A stretch of DNA of 6,779 bases. Origin: Methanosarcinales archaeon. GTDB lineage: Archaea > Halobacteriota > Methanosarcinia > DSM-18856 > Methermicoccaceae. The stretch spans positions 1-6,779 of the forward strand of contig QMVI01000061.1 of the NCBI GenBank assembly GCA_003661015.1, given 5' to 3'. Every line of letters starts with the position of its first letter. Position 1 is the stretch's first letter. The notes below the pieces were generated by a model that made no database searches, was not told the origin of the DNA, and saw nothing but the letters and a program-made list of their open reading frames with translations. Made by a program: the position numbers and the translations under genes. Below, piece by piece: positions 1 to 6,196 of the stretch.

Positions 1-144
1 ATTCGTCTTGCCACTTCCCGCCTCTCCATATATCTGAGATATCACGCCCCTTTCAAATCCTCCACCAAGCAGACTATCAAGTGGCTCACATCCAGTTCTT
101 ATTCGTGGTGTTCCTGTTGTTTCTGTTTTTGTCTCCTTTTTCAT
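1..144 (-). CDS. radB: RadB recombinase, N-terminal fragment (cut by window edge)
   Basis: The 48 codons visible here encode the start of RadB, the euryarchaeal RadA/RecA-family ATPase paralogue that assists homologous recombination. Residues 17-34 contain the family opening TGCEPLDSLLGGGFERG. Residues 35-40 run into the core strand (ISQIYG), and residues 40-47 are the Walker A loop GEAGSGKT that binds ATP. The short leader before TGC, with no helix-hairpin-helix domain, fits RadB rather than RadA, which carries such a domain. The ATG at 144-142 is chosen because GGTG (154-151) lies six bases upstream, and the other nearby ATG (156-154) meets a stop after two codons. The gene starts 13 bases after the aminotransferase stop, as the last visible member of the minus-strand cluster. 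Walker B and the rest lie outside the window. A KaiC-like or RadA-like ATPase is the alternative, but the match to RadB is good. Confidence 0.85.
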   Translation of the reverse strand, partial: MKKETKTETTGTPRIRTGCEPLDSLLGGGFERGVISQIYGEAGSGKTN

Positions 145-157
145 TGTTCACACCATT

Positions 158-1297
158 TTAACCAAACAATACCTCAACAGCCGCACCAACACCTGCCCCT
201 GGCTTGTTTATGACTCCATGTGAGACTAGTACTCCCTCTAAAATCGATATTGCACCAAGCAAGTTTCTGAAATTGAAATCTCCCATTGTCCCCATTCTGA
301 ATATCTTTCCTTTCAGTCTTCCCTGTCCTCCAGCAACATATACCCCATACTCTTTCATTCCATTCCTAAGCTCAGAATCTGTTATTCCGTTAGGCATACG
401 CATTGCAGTCACGGTTGGAGAATATCTACTTGGTGGCACAATTTCTGGAAAGAGTTCTATTCCAAGGGCACATACAGCTTCTCTCACAGCGGTAGATGCT
501 CTTCTGTGTCTCTCAACCCTTGCGTCGAGCCCCTCCTCACTTATTATCCTCACACATTCCCTCAATGCCAGAAAGAGGGAGACAGCCGGAGTGTATGGTG
601 TCTGTCCCTTTTCAAGGGCTTTTTTATACTCAAGAAGATCACAGTAATACGGTGTGTTCTTTATTTCCTAAGCCTTATCCCAAGCTCTTTCAGAGACAGC
701 AACCGCACACAATCCCGGGGGACATCCAAGACACTTTTGAGAACCGACAACTGCAACATCAATACCCCATTTATCCATTTCAACGTATTCTCCTCCAACA
801 GATGTTATGCCATCCATGATTACGAGAGCCCCATGTTTATGTGCAATCTTTGCTATTTCTTTTACTGGATTGAGTACTCCGGTTGATGTTTCGTTATGCA
901 CTATCGTTATAGCATCAACCCCTTCAATTTCTTCCTCCACTCGCTCAATATCTATGGATTTACCCCACTCGAATTCGAGAAGTCGGGGGGTTGCATATCT
1001 CTTCGTTATCTCATAGAACCTCTCTCCGAACTTTCCATTAACTATGTTCAGCACAACATCCTCCTCTGACACGAAGTTCGATATCGAAGCTTCCATTCCA
1101 AGCGTCCCGGTACCGCTCAAAATAAGGATGTCTTCTCTCGTTCCGAATAAGGGCTTCAACCCCTCAACACACTCTTTCAGAATCTCTTCAAACTCCTTGC
1201 CTCTGTGGGGTATGAGTGGCCGAGACATCGCTTTGAGCACTCTTGGTAGGACCGTAACAGGTCCCGGTATCATGAGATATGGGTCATTCGTTTTCAT
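158..1297 (-). CDS. Class V PLP aminotransferase (alanine/serine-glyoxylate or aspartate type) with an in-frame TAG
   Basis: This cytosolic fold-type I aminotransferase belongs to the serine-pyruvate/alanine-glyoxylate group. Archaeal relatives such as M. jannaschii MJ0959 are described as broad-specificity aspartate aminotransferases, including action on phosphohydroxypyruvate; the substrate here is not proven. Visible motifs are the N-terminal LMIPGP (8-13), the PLP-phosphate loop SGTGTLGMEA (61-70), HNETSTG (134-140), the cofactor Asp162 in MDGITSVGG, and the Schiff-base Lys188 in GSQKCLGCPPG. Codon 210 is TAG (670-668). The same frame then continues through TPYTP (233-237) and VAGGQG (321-326) to Arg334 in KIFRMG, the expected substrate-carboxylate site, ending at TAA (160-158). 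With the TAG read, the protein is 379 residues, about the family norm; stopping there gives 209 residues without the C-terminal domain. The ATG at 1297 has GGAGG six bases upstream (1308-1304) and overlaps the previous gene by 14 bases. Either TAG is decoded (pyrrolysine) or this is a fresh pseudogene. Confidence 0.85.
668..670 (-). other. In-frame amber codon (TAG) inside the aminotransferase; candidate pyrrolysine site
   Basis: On the minus strand, codon 210 reads TAG between Ala209 and Glu211, in the context AWDKA-TAG-EIKNTP. Both flanks are in the same frame, so no frameshift is involved. The position falls just after the PLP-lysine strand, in a polar, surface-like stretch where a lysine would look natural. 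AAG to TAG is one base change. No ATG or GTG occurs in frame between the TAG and codon 245, so a separate downstream product would lose about 34 conserved-looking residues, including TPYTP. The codon itself is seen directly; its decoding as pyrrolysine is inference. Confidence 0.6.
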
Positions 1298-1865
1298 GTT
1301 CCTCCTCCATCGATATCAATTTCATAATATCATGTTTTGTTATCACTCCAATAACCCTCCCCATTTCCACCACGAGTACCGCAAGATGTGTATCAAGCAT
1401 CTTTGATACAGTTGAGATGTCTGTGATTATGGGGACTGTCGGTAGTGGCTCATCCATTAGCTCATCAACCCTTTTATTCCTTACGTTCTCAGCTCCATAT
1501 TTCGTTATGTACTCGGTTATCAGTCCAACGGATATGCTTCCGACACACACCCCCTCCCTCAAAACTGGTATCTGAGAGAAGCCATGAGATTCCATGATAC
1601 TTACAGCCTTCATGACCGGCTCATCAGGAGACACCCCTATAACAGGAGAGTGCATTATATCTTTCACGATTGCCCTCCTCTCCTCCGCTCTGTTCAAAGC
1701 ATCCACAATCCTTTTTATGGTTGATAGTCTGGGGTCAACATCACCGCTTTCTATTCTTGCTATCATTGGCTGACTTAGTCCAGCCATCTTCGCAACCTCA
1801 CTCTGTGTGAGATGCAGTTCATGTCTTTTTCTTCTCAAATCTTCTGGTGACGGAAGTTTGAACAT
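1284..1865 (-). CDS. Predicted transcriptional regulator: XRE-type HTH plus tandem CBS domains
   Basis: This 193-residue protein has an N-terminal XRE/Cro-type helix-turn-helix (about 7-60, recognition-helix region LSQPMIARIESG at 30-41) followed by a CBS pair (about 66-121 and 134-186). This matches the archaeal family of HTH regulators with C-terminal CBS domains (COG3620-like, from memory). CBS pairs bind adenosyl ligands such as AMP, ATP or S-adenosylmethionine and would gate DNA binding; the ligand and target here are unknown. The second CBS domain keeps a ribose/phosphate-type TxxD motif (Thr176-Asp179). The first has Ser112 but Leu115 in place of the Asp, so the two sites are unlikely to be equivalent. 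The ATG at 1865 is preceded by GAGGGG (1876-1871), which overlaps the rfcL stop codon and suggests coupled translation. Its 3' end overlaps the aminotransferase start by 14 bases. There is no signal peptide or membrane segment. Confidence 0.88.
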   Translation of the reverse strand: MFKLPSPEDLRRKRHELHLTQSEVAKMAGLSQPMIARIESGDVDPRLSTIKRIVDALNRAEERRAIVKDIMHSPVIGVSPDEPVMKAVSIMESHGFSQIPVLREGVCVGSISVGLITEYITKYGAENVRNKRVDELMDEPLPTVPIITDISTVSKMLDTHLAVLVVEMGRVIGVITKHDIMKLISMEEEHENE

Positions 1866-1874
1866 TGCATCCCC

Positions 1875-3218
1875 TCAGTACTCAAACACACTCGTATTTT
1901 TGTAATTTGGTTCTTTTTTATCTTCTTTTTGATGTTCGTGATTGTTGGATTTAGAATAAGACTTTGAAGACAATTTTGAAGCTTTATCTCCCACGAGATA
2001 CTCAAACTCGCTGTCTGTGAGTTCAAGTTCGGTTCTTAGACGAATGGCAAACTCCTCATCCTCTGTAAGCATCTTCAAGAATGGCAGTATCTCCATTTTT
2101 GCATAGGATGAAGATACATGAAAGAGTCTTCCAGCCTTTTTTGCGAGAGAGTCTCTCACACTTCTCAGCGTTTTTGTTCTCCCCATTGCACTCAGGTAAG
2201 ATGGCGGACTGAACTTTGGAGGTTTTACATCCGATGTCCGTGCGGACATCACACCACCAAGCATGAGAACGATTGCATACTTCCACATCGAATACATCTG
2301 CCTCTTCTTCACCCTTCCTAGGAACAAATCTGCTCTCGAAAGCATTTTATATGCTTCATACAGGGTTGATGACTCTTTATAGCAGAGTGGAATGTTTTCA
2401 TCTATCCAGTGAATAACTTCCTCCGGAGTCTTATCCACAGTGTTATATGTTTCCATGATCTCTTTGAGTGATGAACCTTTGAATACGAGACTGAGAATCT
2501 CGAATATTGTCTTTCTATGCTCCCTGTCTGCAACCACCACGTCCTCCTCTCTTATTACATTCCTTCCTTCTGCAAGAGCTTGAAGGTCGTTGATTGCTCC
2601 CCTCAAATCTCCGGATGCACTTTGTGCTATCTTCATCAAAGCCAACTCATCAGCCTTGATTCCCTCTTTCTCGCATATCCTTTTCAACACCTTCAAAATC
2701 TCGTTCACACGAAGTGCCTTGAACTGAGCAAGCAAGCATATGTTCTTTATTGTCATTGGAACGGCATAGACATCGTTAGCTGTGAGAGCAATCGGTTGAC
2801 CGGTATTTTTTATTGCTCTTGCAATCGCCCCCACTCCTCCCCTGTCCTCGATTCCATGGAGATTATCTGCTTCGTCGAGCAATATCAGTCTCCTCCTTAA
2901 TCCTGTTAATGTGGAAAGGGTGGATGCAGGCACGACTGTCTTTTCTATTTTCTCTGCAGTCCTCTTATCGCTTGCATTTAATTCTATTATTTCCCAGTTC
3001 ATATCGTTCGCCAGCGCTATGATTGCAGATGTCTTCCCAGTACCCGGTTTTCCATAGCAAAGTACAGCCTTTTTGTTTGGTCTTCCTGCATCCCATTCCC
3101 TTGCCCATTTGAGCAATAGCTCTTTCGTCTTCTTGTTCCCTGCCACTTCATTCAGAGTTCTGGGGCGATACTTCTCAGCCCAGTGTGGTTCATAAGTCTC
3201 AGCTTCCATGATGTCCAT
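1875..3218 (-). CDS. rfcL: Replication factor C large subunit (clamp loader)
   Basis: RfcL is the large AAA+ subunit of the archaeal clamp loader. With the small subunit RfcS it opens PCNA with ATP and places it on primer-template DNA. The 447-residue length is usual. The opening HWAEKYRPRTLNEVAG is typical of RFC. Then come Walker A GKPGTGKT (56-63), Walker B LILLDEAD (111-118), sensor 1 LTAND (145-149) and sensor 2 GDLRGAINDL (203-212). The SRC arginine-finger motif of small subunits is absent (KNICLLAQFKALR instead), which marks it as the large subunit. After the helical collar, a charged low-complexity linker (about 410-438) leads to the tail NTSVFEY (441-447), a weak PCNA-interacting-peptide look-alike. 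The ATG at 3218 is preferred over the in-frame ATG three codons later because GAGGTGA (3229-3223) is correctly spaced to it. It begins 9 bases after phoU. Confidence 0.96.
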   Translation of the reverse strand: MDIMEAETYEPHWAEKYRPRTLNEVAGNKKTKELLLKWAREWDAGRPNKKAVLCYGKPGTGKTSAIIALANDMNWEIIELNASDKRTAEKIEKTVVPASTLSTLTGLRRRLILLDEADNLHGIEDRGGVGAIARAIKNTGQPIALTANDVYAVPMTIKNICLLAQFKALRVNEILKVLKRICEKEGIKADELALMKIAQSASGDLRGAINDLQALAEGRNVIREEDVVVADREHRKTIFEILSLVFKGSSLKEIMETYNTVDKTPEEVIHWIDENIPLCYKESSTLYEAYKMLSRADLFLGRVKKRQMYSMWKYAIVLMLGGVMSARTSDVKPPKFSPPSYLSAMGRTKTLRSVRDSLAKKAGRLFHVSSSYAKMEILPFLKMLTEDEEFAIRLRTELELTDSEFEYLVGDKASKLSSKSYSKSNNHEHQKEDKKEPNYKNTSVFEY

Positions 3219-3227
3219 CCATTCACC

Positions 3228-4226
3228 TCATATCTTTGGCATGGGCACAGAGTAATTCACACCTATTTCTGCAATTCCCTCACTATAACTGACAACCCTC
3301 GACAAGGAATCTAATATGCTCTTCTTTAAAAGAGCTATCTCAACGGATGGCTCAGAAAACAGTGAATTGAAATATCCTTCAAGCTCGTCAATCAGAGCGT
3401 CAGACATCTCAAAAACCTCTTCAAGTCTTTCATAATCCATATCGATTATTGCCTCTACAGATGCATTGTAAACATGTTCGACTTTTCTCATGATGGGTAG
3501 ATACTCCTTTAAAGAATTACCTCTTGTTATGAGTTCCGAACTTACCTCTGCCACACTCCTCACATGATCCGCTATTCTTTCTATGTTCTTCACGATAACC
3601 CTGTATCCGAGACAGTCTCGCGTGTTCTCTATGCCGAGCTTGGAGGATATCTGGTGAAATTGAAGCGCGCACTTCAACTGTCTAACGACAAGGAAGTACA
3701 GCTTATCTATCTCGCCTTCTCTGTATGCTATTTCAGGTTTTATGGAGATTCCATCCTCGATTGCTCTTGCAACATCTTCAAGCATCGACTTGCATATTGC
3801 ATGCATTCTTTTGAGTACTTTGATGGTTGGCATTTTTCTATTGTCGAAGAGAACTTCCAGAAGTATGTACTCGCTCGTCTCCTCCATGAGCTCAACACCG
3901 ATCAGACAGTTCATCACATTTCTTACAACTTCTCTGAATTTCACAGATTCATTCACATCAAAAACAATCTTTATCATCTCATATCCTGCGAGGTAATGTG
4001 CTATGAGTTGTCTTTCAAGAGCCTCTGGAGTGGAGATGGTGGATATCCTGAGTTCTCTGGAAGGATTCTCAAACTCTTTCAGAACTGGCTCAAGCAAGAG
4101 TGAGTTTCCTCTTGCTTCGATTGCCAGCGAGTCCCCGCTCTTTAGCCCACTCTCTTCCACCCATCTCTTTGGAAGGGAGACTACATAGCTTGACCCCCCA
4201 GACATGTATATCTTGCGTGTCTCCAT
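3228..4226 (-). CDS. phoU: Phosphate uptake regulator: AbrB-type domain fused to PhoU domains
   Basis: This 332-residue cytosolic protein combines an N-terminal SpoVT/AbrB-like DNA-binding domain (about 3-47, with SGGSSYVVSLPKRWVEESG) with a helical PhoU region (about 120-330). PhoU proteins bind metal clusters and restrain or signal the state of the PstSCAB phosphate importer. Visible PhoU-type acidic motifs are EGEIDKLYFLVVRQL (170-184) and NIERIADHVRSVAE (214-227), each with an ExxxD-like metal-binding pattern. The AbrB-PhoU fusion is a common archaeal arrangement and suggests direct DNA binding in addition to transporter control, which is not shown here. The ATG at 4226 has a strong GGAGG (4237-4233) six bases upstream. 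It lies divergent to pstS across 78 bases and heads the minus-strand cluster, 9 bases before rfcL. Its position next to pst strongly supports the phosphate role. Confidence 0.93.
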   Translation of the reverse strand: METRKIYMSGGSSYVVSLPKRWVEESGLKSGDSLAIEARGNSLLLEPVLKEFENPSRELRISTISTPEALERQLIAHYLAGYEMIKIVFDVNESVKFREVVRNVMNCLIGVELMEETSEYILLEVLFDNRKMPTIKVLKRMHAICKSMLEDVARAIEDGISIKPEIAYREGEIDKLYFLVVRQLKCALQFHQISSKLGIENTRDCLGYRVIVKNIERIADHVRSVAEVSSELITRGNSLKEYLPIMRKVEHVYNASVEAIIDMDYERLEEVFEMSDALIDELEGYFNSLFSEPSVEIALLKKSILDSLSRVVSYSEGIAEIGVNYSVPMPKI

Positions 4227-4232
4227 CTACAG

Positions 4233-4237
4233 CCTCC
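4233..4237 (-). promoter_or_regulatory. Ribosome-binding site of phoU
   Basis: GGAGG on the minus strand (4237-4233) stands six bases before the phoU ATG. It fixes that start and implies a leadered transcript for the minus-strand cluster, in contrast to the probably leaderless pstS on the other side. Confidence 0.8.
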
Positions 4238-4247
4238 TTATTTTATA

Positions 4248-4258
4248 TATAGTCTATA
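4248..4258. repeat. Short inverted repeat, candidate operator between phoU and pstS
   Basis: TATAG-T-CTATA is a perfect 5-base inverted repeat around position 4253. It extends to 4245-4261 with one mismatched pair. It overlaps the promoter-proximal TATA-like run of phoU and lies near the centre of the divergent region, so a dimeric regulator such as the AbrB domain of PhoU could bind there. In such AT-rich DNA a repeat of this size can arise by chance. Confidence 0.35.
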
Positions 4259-4273
4259 GATTATTTTGACAAA

Positions 4274-4281
4274 TTATATAT
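4274..4281 (+). promoter_or_regulatory. Probable TATA box of the pst operon
   Basis: TTATATAT, preceded by an A-rich GACAAA that could serve as a TFB recognition element, is centred about 27 bases before the pstS ATG at 4305. In archaea this spacing places transcription start at or within a few bases of the ATG. That would make the pstS message leaderless or nearly so, consistent with the lack of a good ribosome-binding site upstream of it. Confidence 0.6.
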
Positions 4282-4304
4282 TTTTTGAACTTCGAGTGCA
4301 GAGC

Positions 4305-5309
4305 ATGAAAGGTAAGACAATCATAGGGCTGGCATCGTTGGTTGTTTTGCTCGGGTGTGGATGTATAGGTGGTGAGAAAACAACCGGGCTTTCAGGTTAT
4401 GTACTCATCGATGGCTCAAGCACTGTGTATCCTATAACTGAGGCGGTTGCAGAGGAATTCGTAAAGCAGTATCCAAGTGTGAGGGTGACAGTCGGAATAA
4501 GTGGAACTGGTGGTGGCTTCAAGAAATGGGTTCGTGGTGAGACCGATATAAATGATGCATCACGTCCCATCAAGGAATCTGAGGTTGAACTCGCCCTTTC
4601 TAACGGCATTGCACCAATAGAACTTCCGGTAGCATACGATGGTATCACAGTGGTTGTGAACAAGGAAAACGACTGGGTTGATTATCTTACGGTAGATGAG
4701 CTCAAGAAGATATGGGAGCCTGGGACCAATATAACGAAATGGAGCCAGATAAGACCTGACTGGCCCAGTGAACCCATCATACTCTACGGTCCGGGAACGG
4801 ATTCTGGAACGTTTGGTTACTTCACTAAGGCTATAGTTGGTGAGGAGGGAGCGAGCAGGGGAGACTACACAGCAAGTGAAGATGATAACGTTCTTGTGCA
4901 GGGTGTGAGTGGTGATTTGTACTCGCTCGGTTATTTTGGGTATGCATACTATGAGGAGAATCGGGACAAAGTTAAGGCGGTACCGATTGTGAATCCACAG
5001 ACAGGTGAAGCAATCCTTCCGTCCTATGATAACATCAGCTCTAACAGATACTATCCCCTTTCGAGACCACTTTTCATATACGTGAGCAATGTGTCTGCCC
5101 AGAGAGAAGAGGTGGATGCTTTTGTGAACTTCTATCTCGACAACGCACCTCAGCTCATACCTGAAGTTGGATATGTGCCCCTTCCTCCAAAAGCATACGA
5201 CCTTGCAAAGGAGAAGTTCAAGAGGAGAATCACAGGAACATCGTTTGGCGAAATAAGGATTGGAATATCCATTGAAGAGGTTCTCAAGGAGGAGCTTGGG
5301 CTCGAATGA
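4305..5309 (+). CDS. pstS: Phosphate-binding lipoprotein of the Pst ABC importer
   Basis: PstS captures inorganic phosphate outside the membrane and delivers it to PstC/PstA. With the ATG at 4305 it has 334 residues. The N-terminus is a lipoprotein signal: MKGK, a hydrophobic stretch, then LLGCGCIGG, with Cys20 (or Cys18) the likely lipidated anchor. Phosphate-contact motifs of the family follow: DGSSTV (36-41), SGTGGGF (66-72), DINDASRPI (81-89) and GPGTDSGTF (162-170). SEDDNVLVQGV (191-201) is also typical. The frame is open back to a TTG at 4266, but that start would put 13 residues ahead of the signal peptide and overlap the TATA box, so 4305 is preferred. The start lacks a good ribosome-binding site, in line with a leaderless message. 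Its last four bases overlap the pstC start (ATGA). Induction by phosphate starvation is expected for the family, not shown here. Confidence 0.95.
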   Translation: MKGKTIIGLASLVVLLGCGCIGGEKTTGLSGYVLIDGSSTVYPITEAVAEEFVKQYPSVRVTVGISGTGGGFKKWVRGETDINDASRPIKESEVELALSNGIAPIELPVAYDGITVVVNKENDWVDYLTVDELKKIWEPGTNITKWSQIRPDWPSEPIILYGPGTDSGTFGYFTKAIVGEEGASRGDYTASEDDNVLVQGVSGDLYSLGYFGYAYYEENRDKVKAVPIVNPQTGEAILPSYDNISSNRYYPLSRPLFIYVSNVSAQREEVDAFVNFYLDNAPQLIPEVGYVPLPPKAYDLAKEKFKRRITGTSFGEIRIGISIEEVLKEELGLE

Positions 5310-6196
5310 CATCACAAGCTAAAGTAAAGGAGAACTTAATTCACTCTCTCTTTTTCTTTTGCTCAGTTTTGTCCATCTTCATCATGCTCGGCATAGTTGT
5401 TGTTATAGTAACGGAGTCAATCGCATTCTTCAGGGAGGTCTCTATTTGGGAGTTCATTACAGACACCCAATGGACACCGTTATTCACAGAAAAACACTTT
5501 GGGATACTTCCATTACTCAATGGAACTTTGCTCGTTGCTTTTGGCTCAGCTCTTGTATCCATACCCACCGGCTCATTAATAGCAATATATCTAAGCGAGT
5601 ATGCAAGTCCAAGGGTAAAAGGAATTATAAAACCAGTGCTTGAAGTTCTTGCTGGCATACCCACTGTTGTTTATGGATATTTCGCTCTCACGTTCATAAC
5701 CCCTGTGATACTGAAACATATATTCACGGATGTGATGACGTTCAACGCAGCAAGTGCCTCCATTGTTGTGGGGATAATGACACTTCCGATGGTTGCGAGT
5801 GTGAGTGAGGATGCACTGAGTAATGTTCCCCAGTCTTTGAGAGAAGGGGCATATGCACTCGGTGCGAGAAAAATACACGTTGTTATAGGTATAGTGTACA
5901 GGGCAGCTCTTTCTGGCGTGTTTGCATCATACATACTTGCACTTTCAAGAGCTATAGGGGAAACGATGGCTGTAACGATTGCAGCAGGTGCCACTCCAAG
6001 ATTGACACTCAACTTCTTTGAAAGCATACAGACAATGACCGCCTACATAGTTCAGGTGAGTCTGGGAGACACTCCATTCGGTACCATAGAGTACAAGACA
6101 ATCTTTGCGGTTGCTCTCGTTCTATTCATAATCACCCTCAGCATGAACATCCTCAGCAATCTGATATCGGGCAGATACAGGAGGATGTACCAATGA
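5306..6196 (+). CDS. pstC: Phosphate ABC transporter permease PstC
   Basis: This is one of the two membrane subunits that form the phosphate channel. It has 296 residues, near the usual length. About six membrane segments are visible, near residues 14-42, 70-97, 108-140, 148-168, 196-226 and 264-288. A soluble loop (about 45-68) follows the first helix. The cytoplasmic EAA loop, the docking site for the PstB ATPase, spans about 179-204 and begins REGAYALGARK; the usual late LP is VY here. RAIGETMAV (215-223) is characteristic of Pst permeases. PstC rather than PstA is inferred from order (directly after pstS) and sequence. The ATG overlaps the pstS stop as ATGA. A GGAGG lies about 14 bases upstream, too far to be ideal, so coupled translation is likely. 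Confidence 0.94.
   Translation: MTSQAKVKENLIHSLFFFCSVLSIFIMLGIVVVIVTESIAFFREVSIWEFITDTQWTPLFTEKHFGILPLLNGTLLVAFGSALVSIPTGSLIAIYLSEYASPRVKGIIKPVLEVLAGIPTVVYGYFALTFITPVILKHIFTDVMTFNAASASIVVGIMTLPMVASVSEDALSNVPQSLREGAYALGARKIHVVIGIVYRAALSGVFASYILALSRAIGETMAVTIAAGATPRLTLNFFESIQTMTAYIVQVSLGDTPFGTIEYKTIFAVALVLFIITLSMNILSNLISGRYRRMYQ

Larger units (their letters stand above)
4227..4304. promoter_or_regulatory. Divergent promoter region between phoU and pstS
   Basis: This AT-rich 78-base stretch is the only sizeable intergenic space in the window and must hold the promoters for both clusters. It has two TATA-like runs: TTATATAT at about 4274-4281 and TATATATA at about 4244-4251. The first is well placed for pstS. 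Read on the other strand it could also serve phoU, giving a leader of roughly 25 bases that contains the GGAGG site. The second run is too close to the phoU ATG to allow a leader carrying that site. Between them lies an inverted repeat. Assignments rest on pattern and spacing only. Confidence 0.7.

Noticed and set aside
158..565. The aminotransferase C-terminal part as an independent gene starting with TTG at 565.
   Set aside because: The start falls inside a conserved helix, has no sensible ribosome-binding site, and the frame upstream of it continues the family sequence back to the TAG.
606..618. Perfect small hairpin on the minus strand (CCCTT-GAA-AAGGG) about 50 bases after the in-frame TAG, considered as a pyrrolysine insertion element.
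   Set aside because: Proposed insertion elements lie immediately after the TAG and are larger. This one is distant, only five base pairs with a three-base loop, and within conserved coding sequence, so it is probably incidental.
204..886. Long plus-strand open frames opposite the aminotransferase gene.
   Set aside because: They are antisense shadows: no recognisable domain, no ribosome-binding sites, Ser/Pro/Leu-rich composition caused by the opposite-strand codons, and overlap with each other.
4266..4271. TTGACA resembling a bacterial -35 promoter box upstream of pstS.
   Set aside because: There is no matching -10 box at the right spacing, and the genes are clearly archaeal, where TATA/BRE elements are used.
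4266..4304. An N-terminally extended PstS starting at TTG 4266, or at GTG 4296.
   Set aside because: The TTG start would overlap the TATA box and bury the lipoprotein signal behind 13 polar and aromatic residues. The ATG at 4305 gives a normal signal peptide. GTG 4296 cannot be fully excluded but has no better ribosome-binding site.
4560..5315. A 251-codon minus-strand open frame opposite pstS.
   Set aside because: It lies entirely antisense to a well-supported pstS, has Cys/Arg/Tyr-rich composition and no family resemblance.
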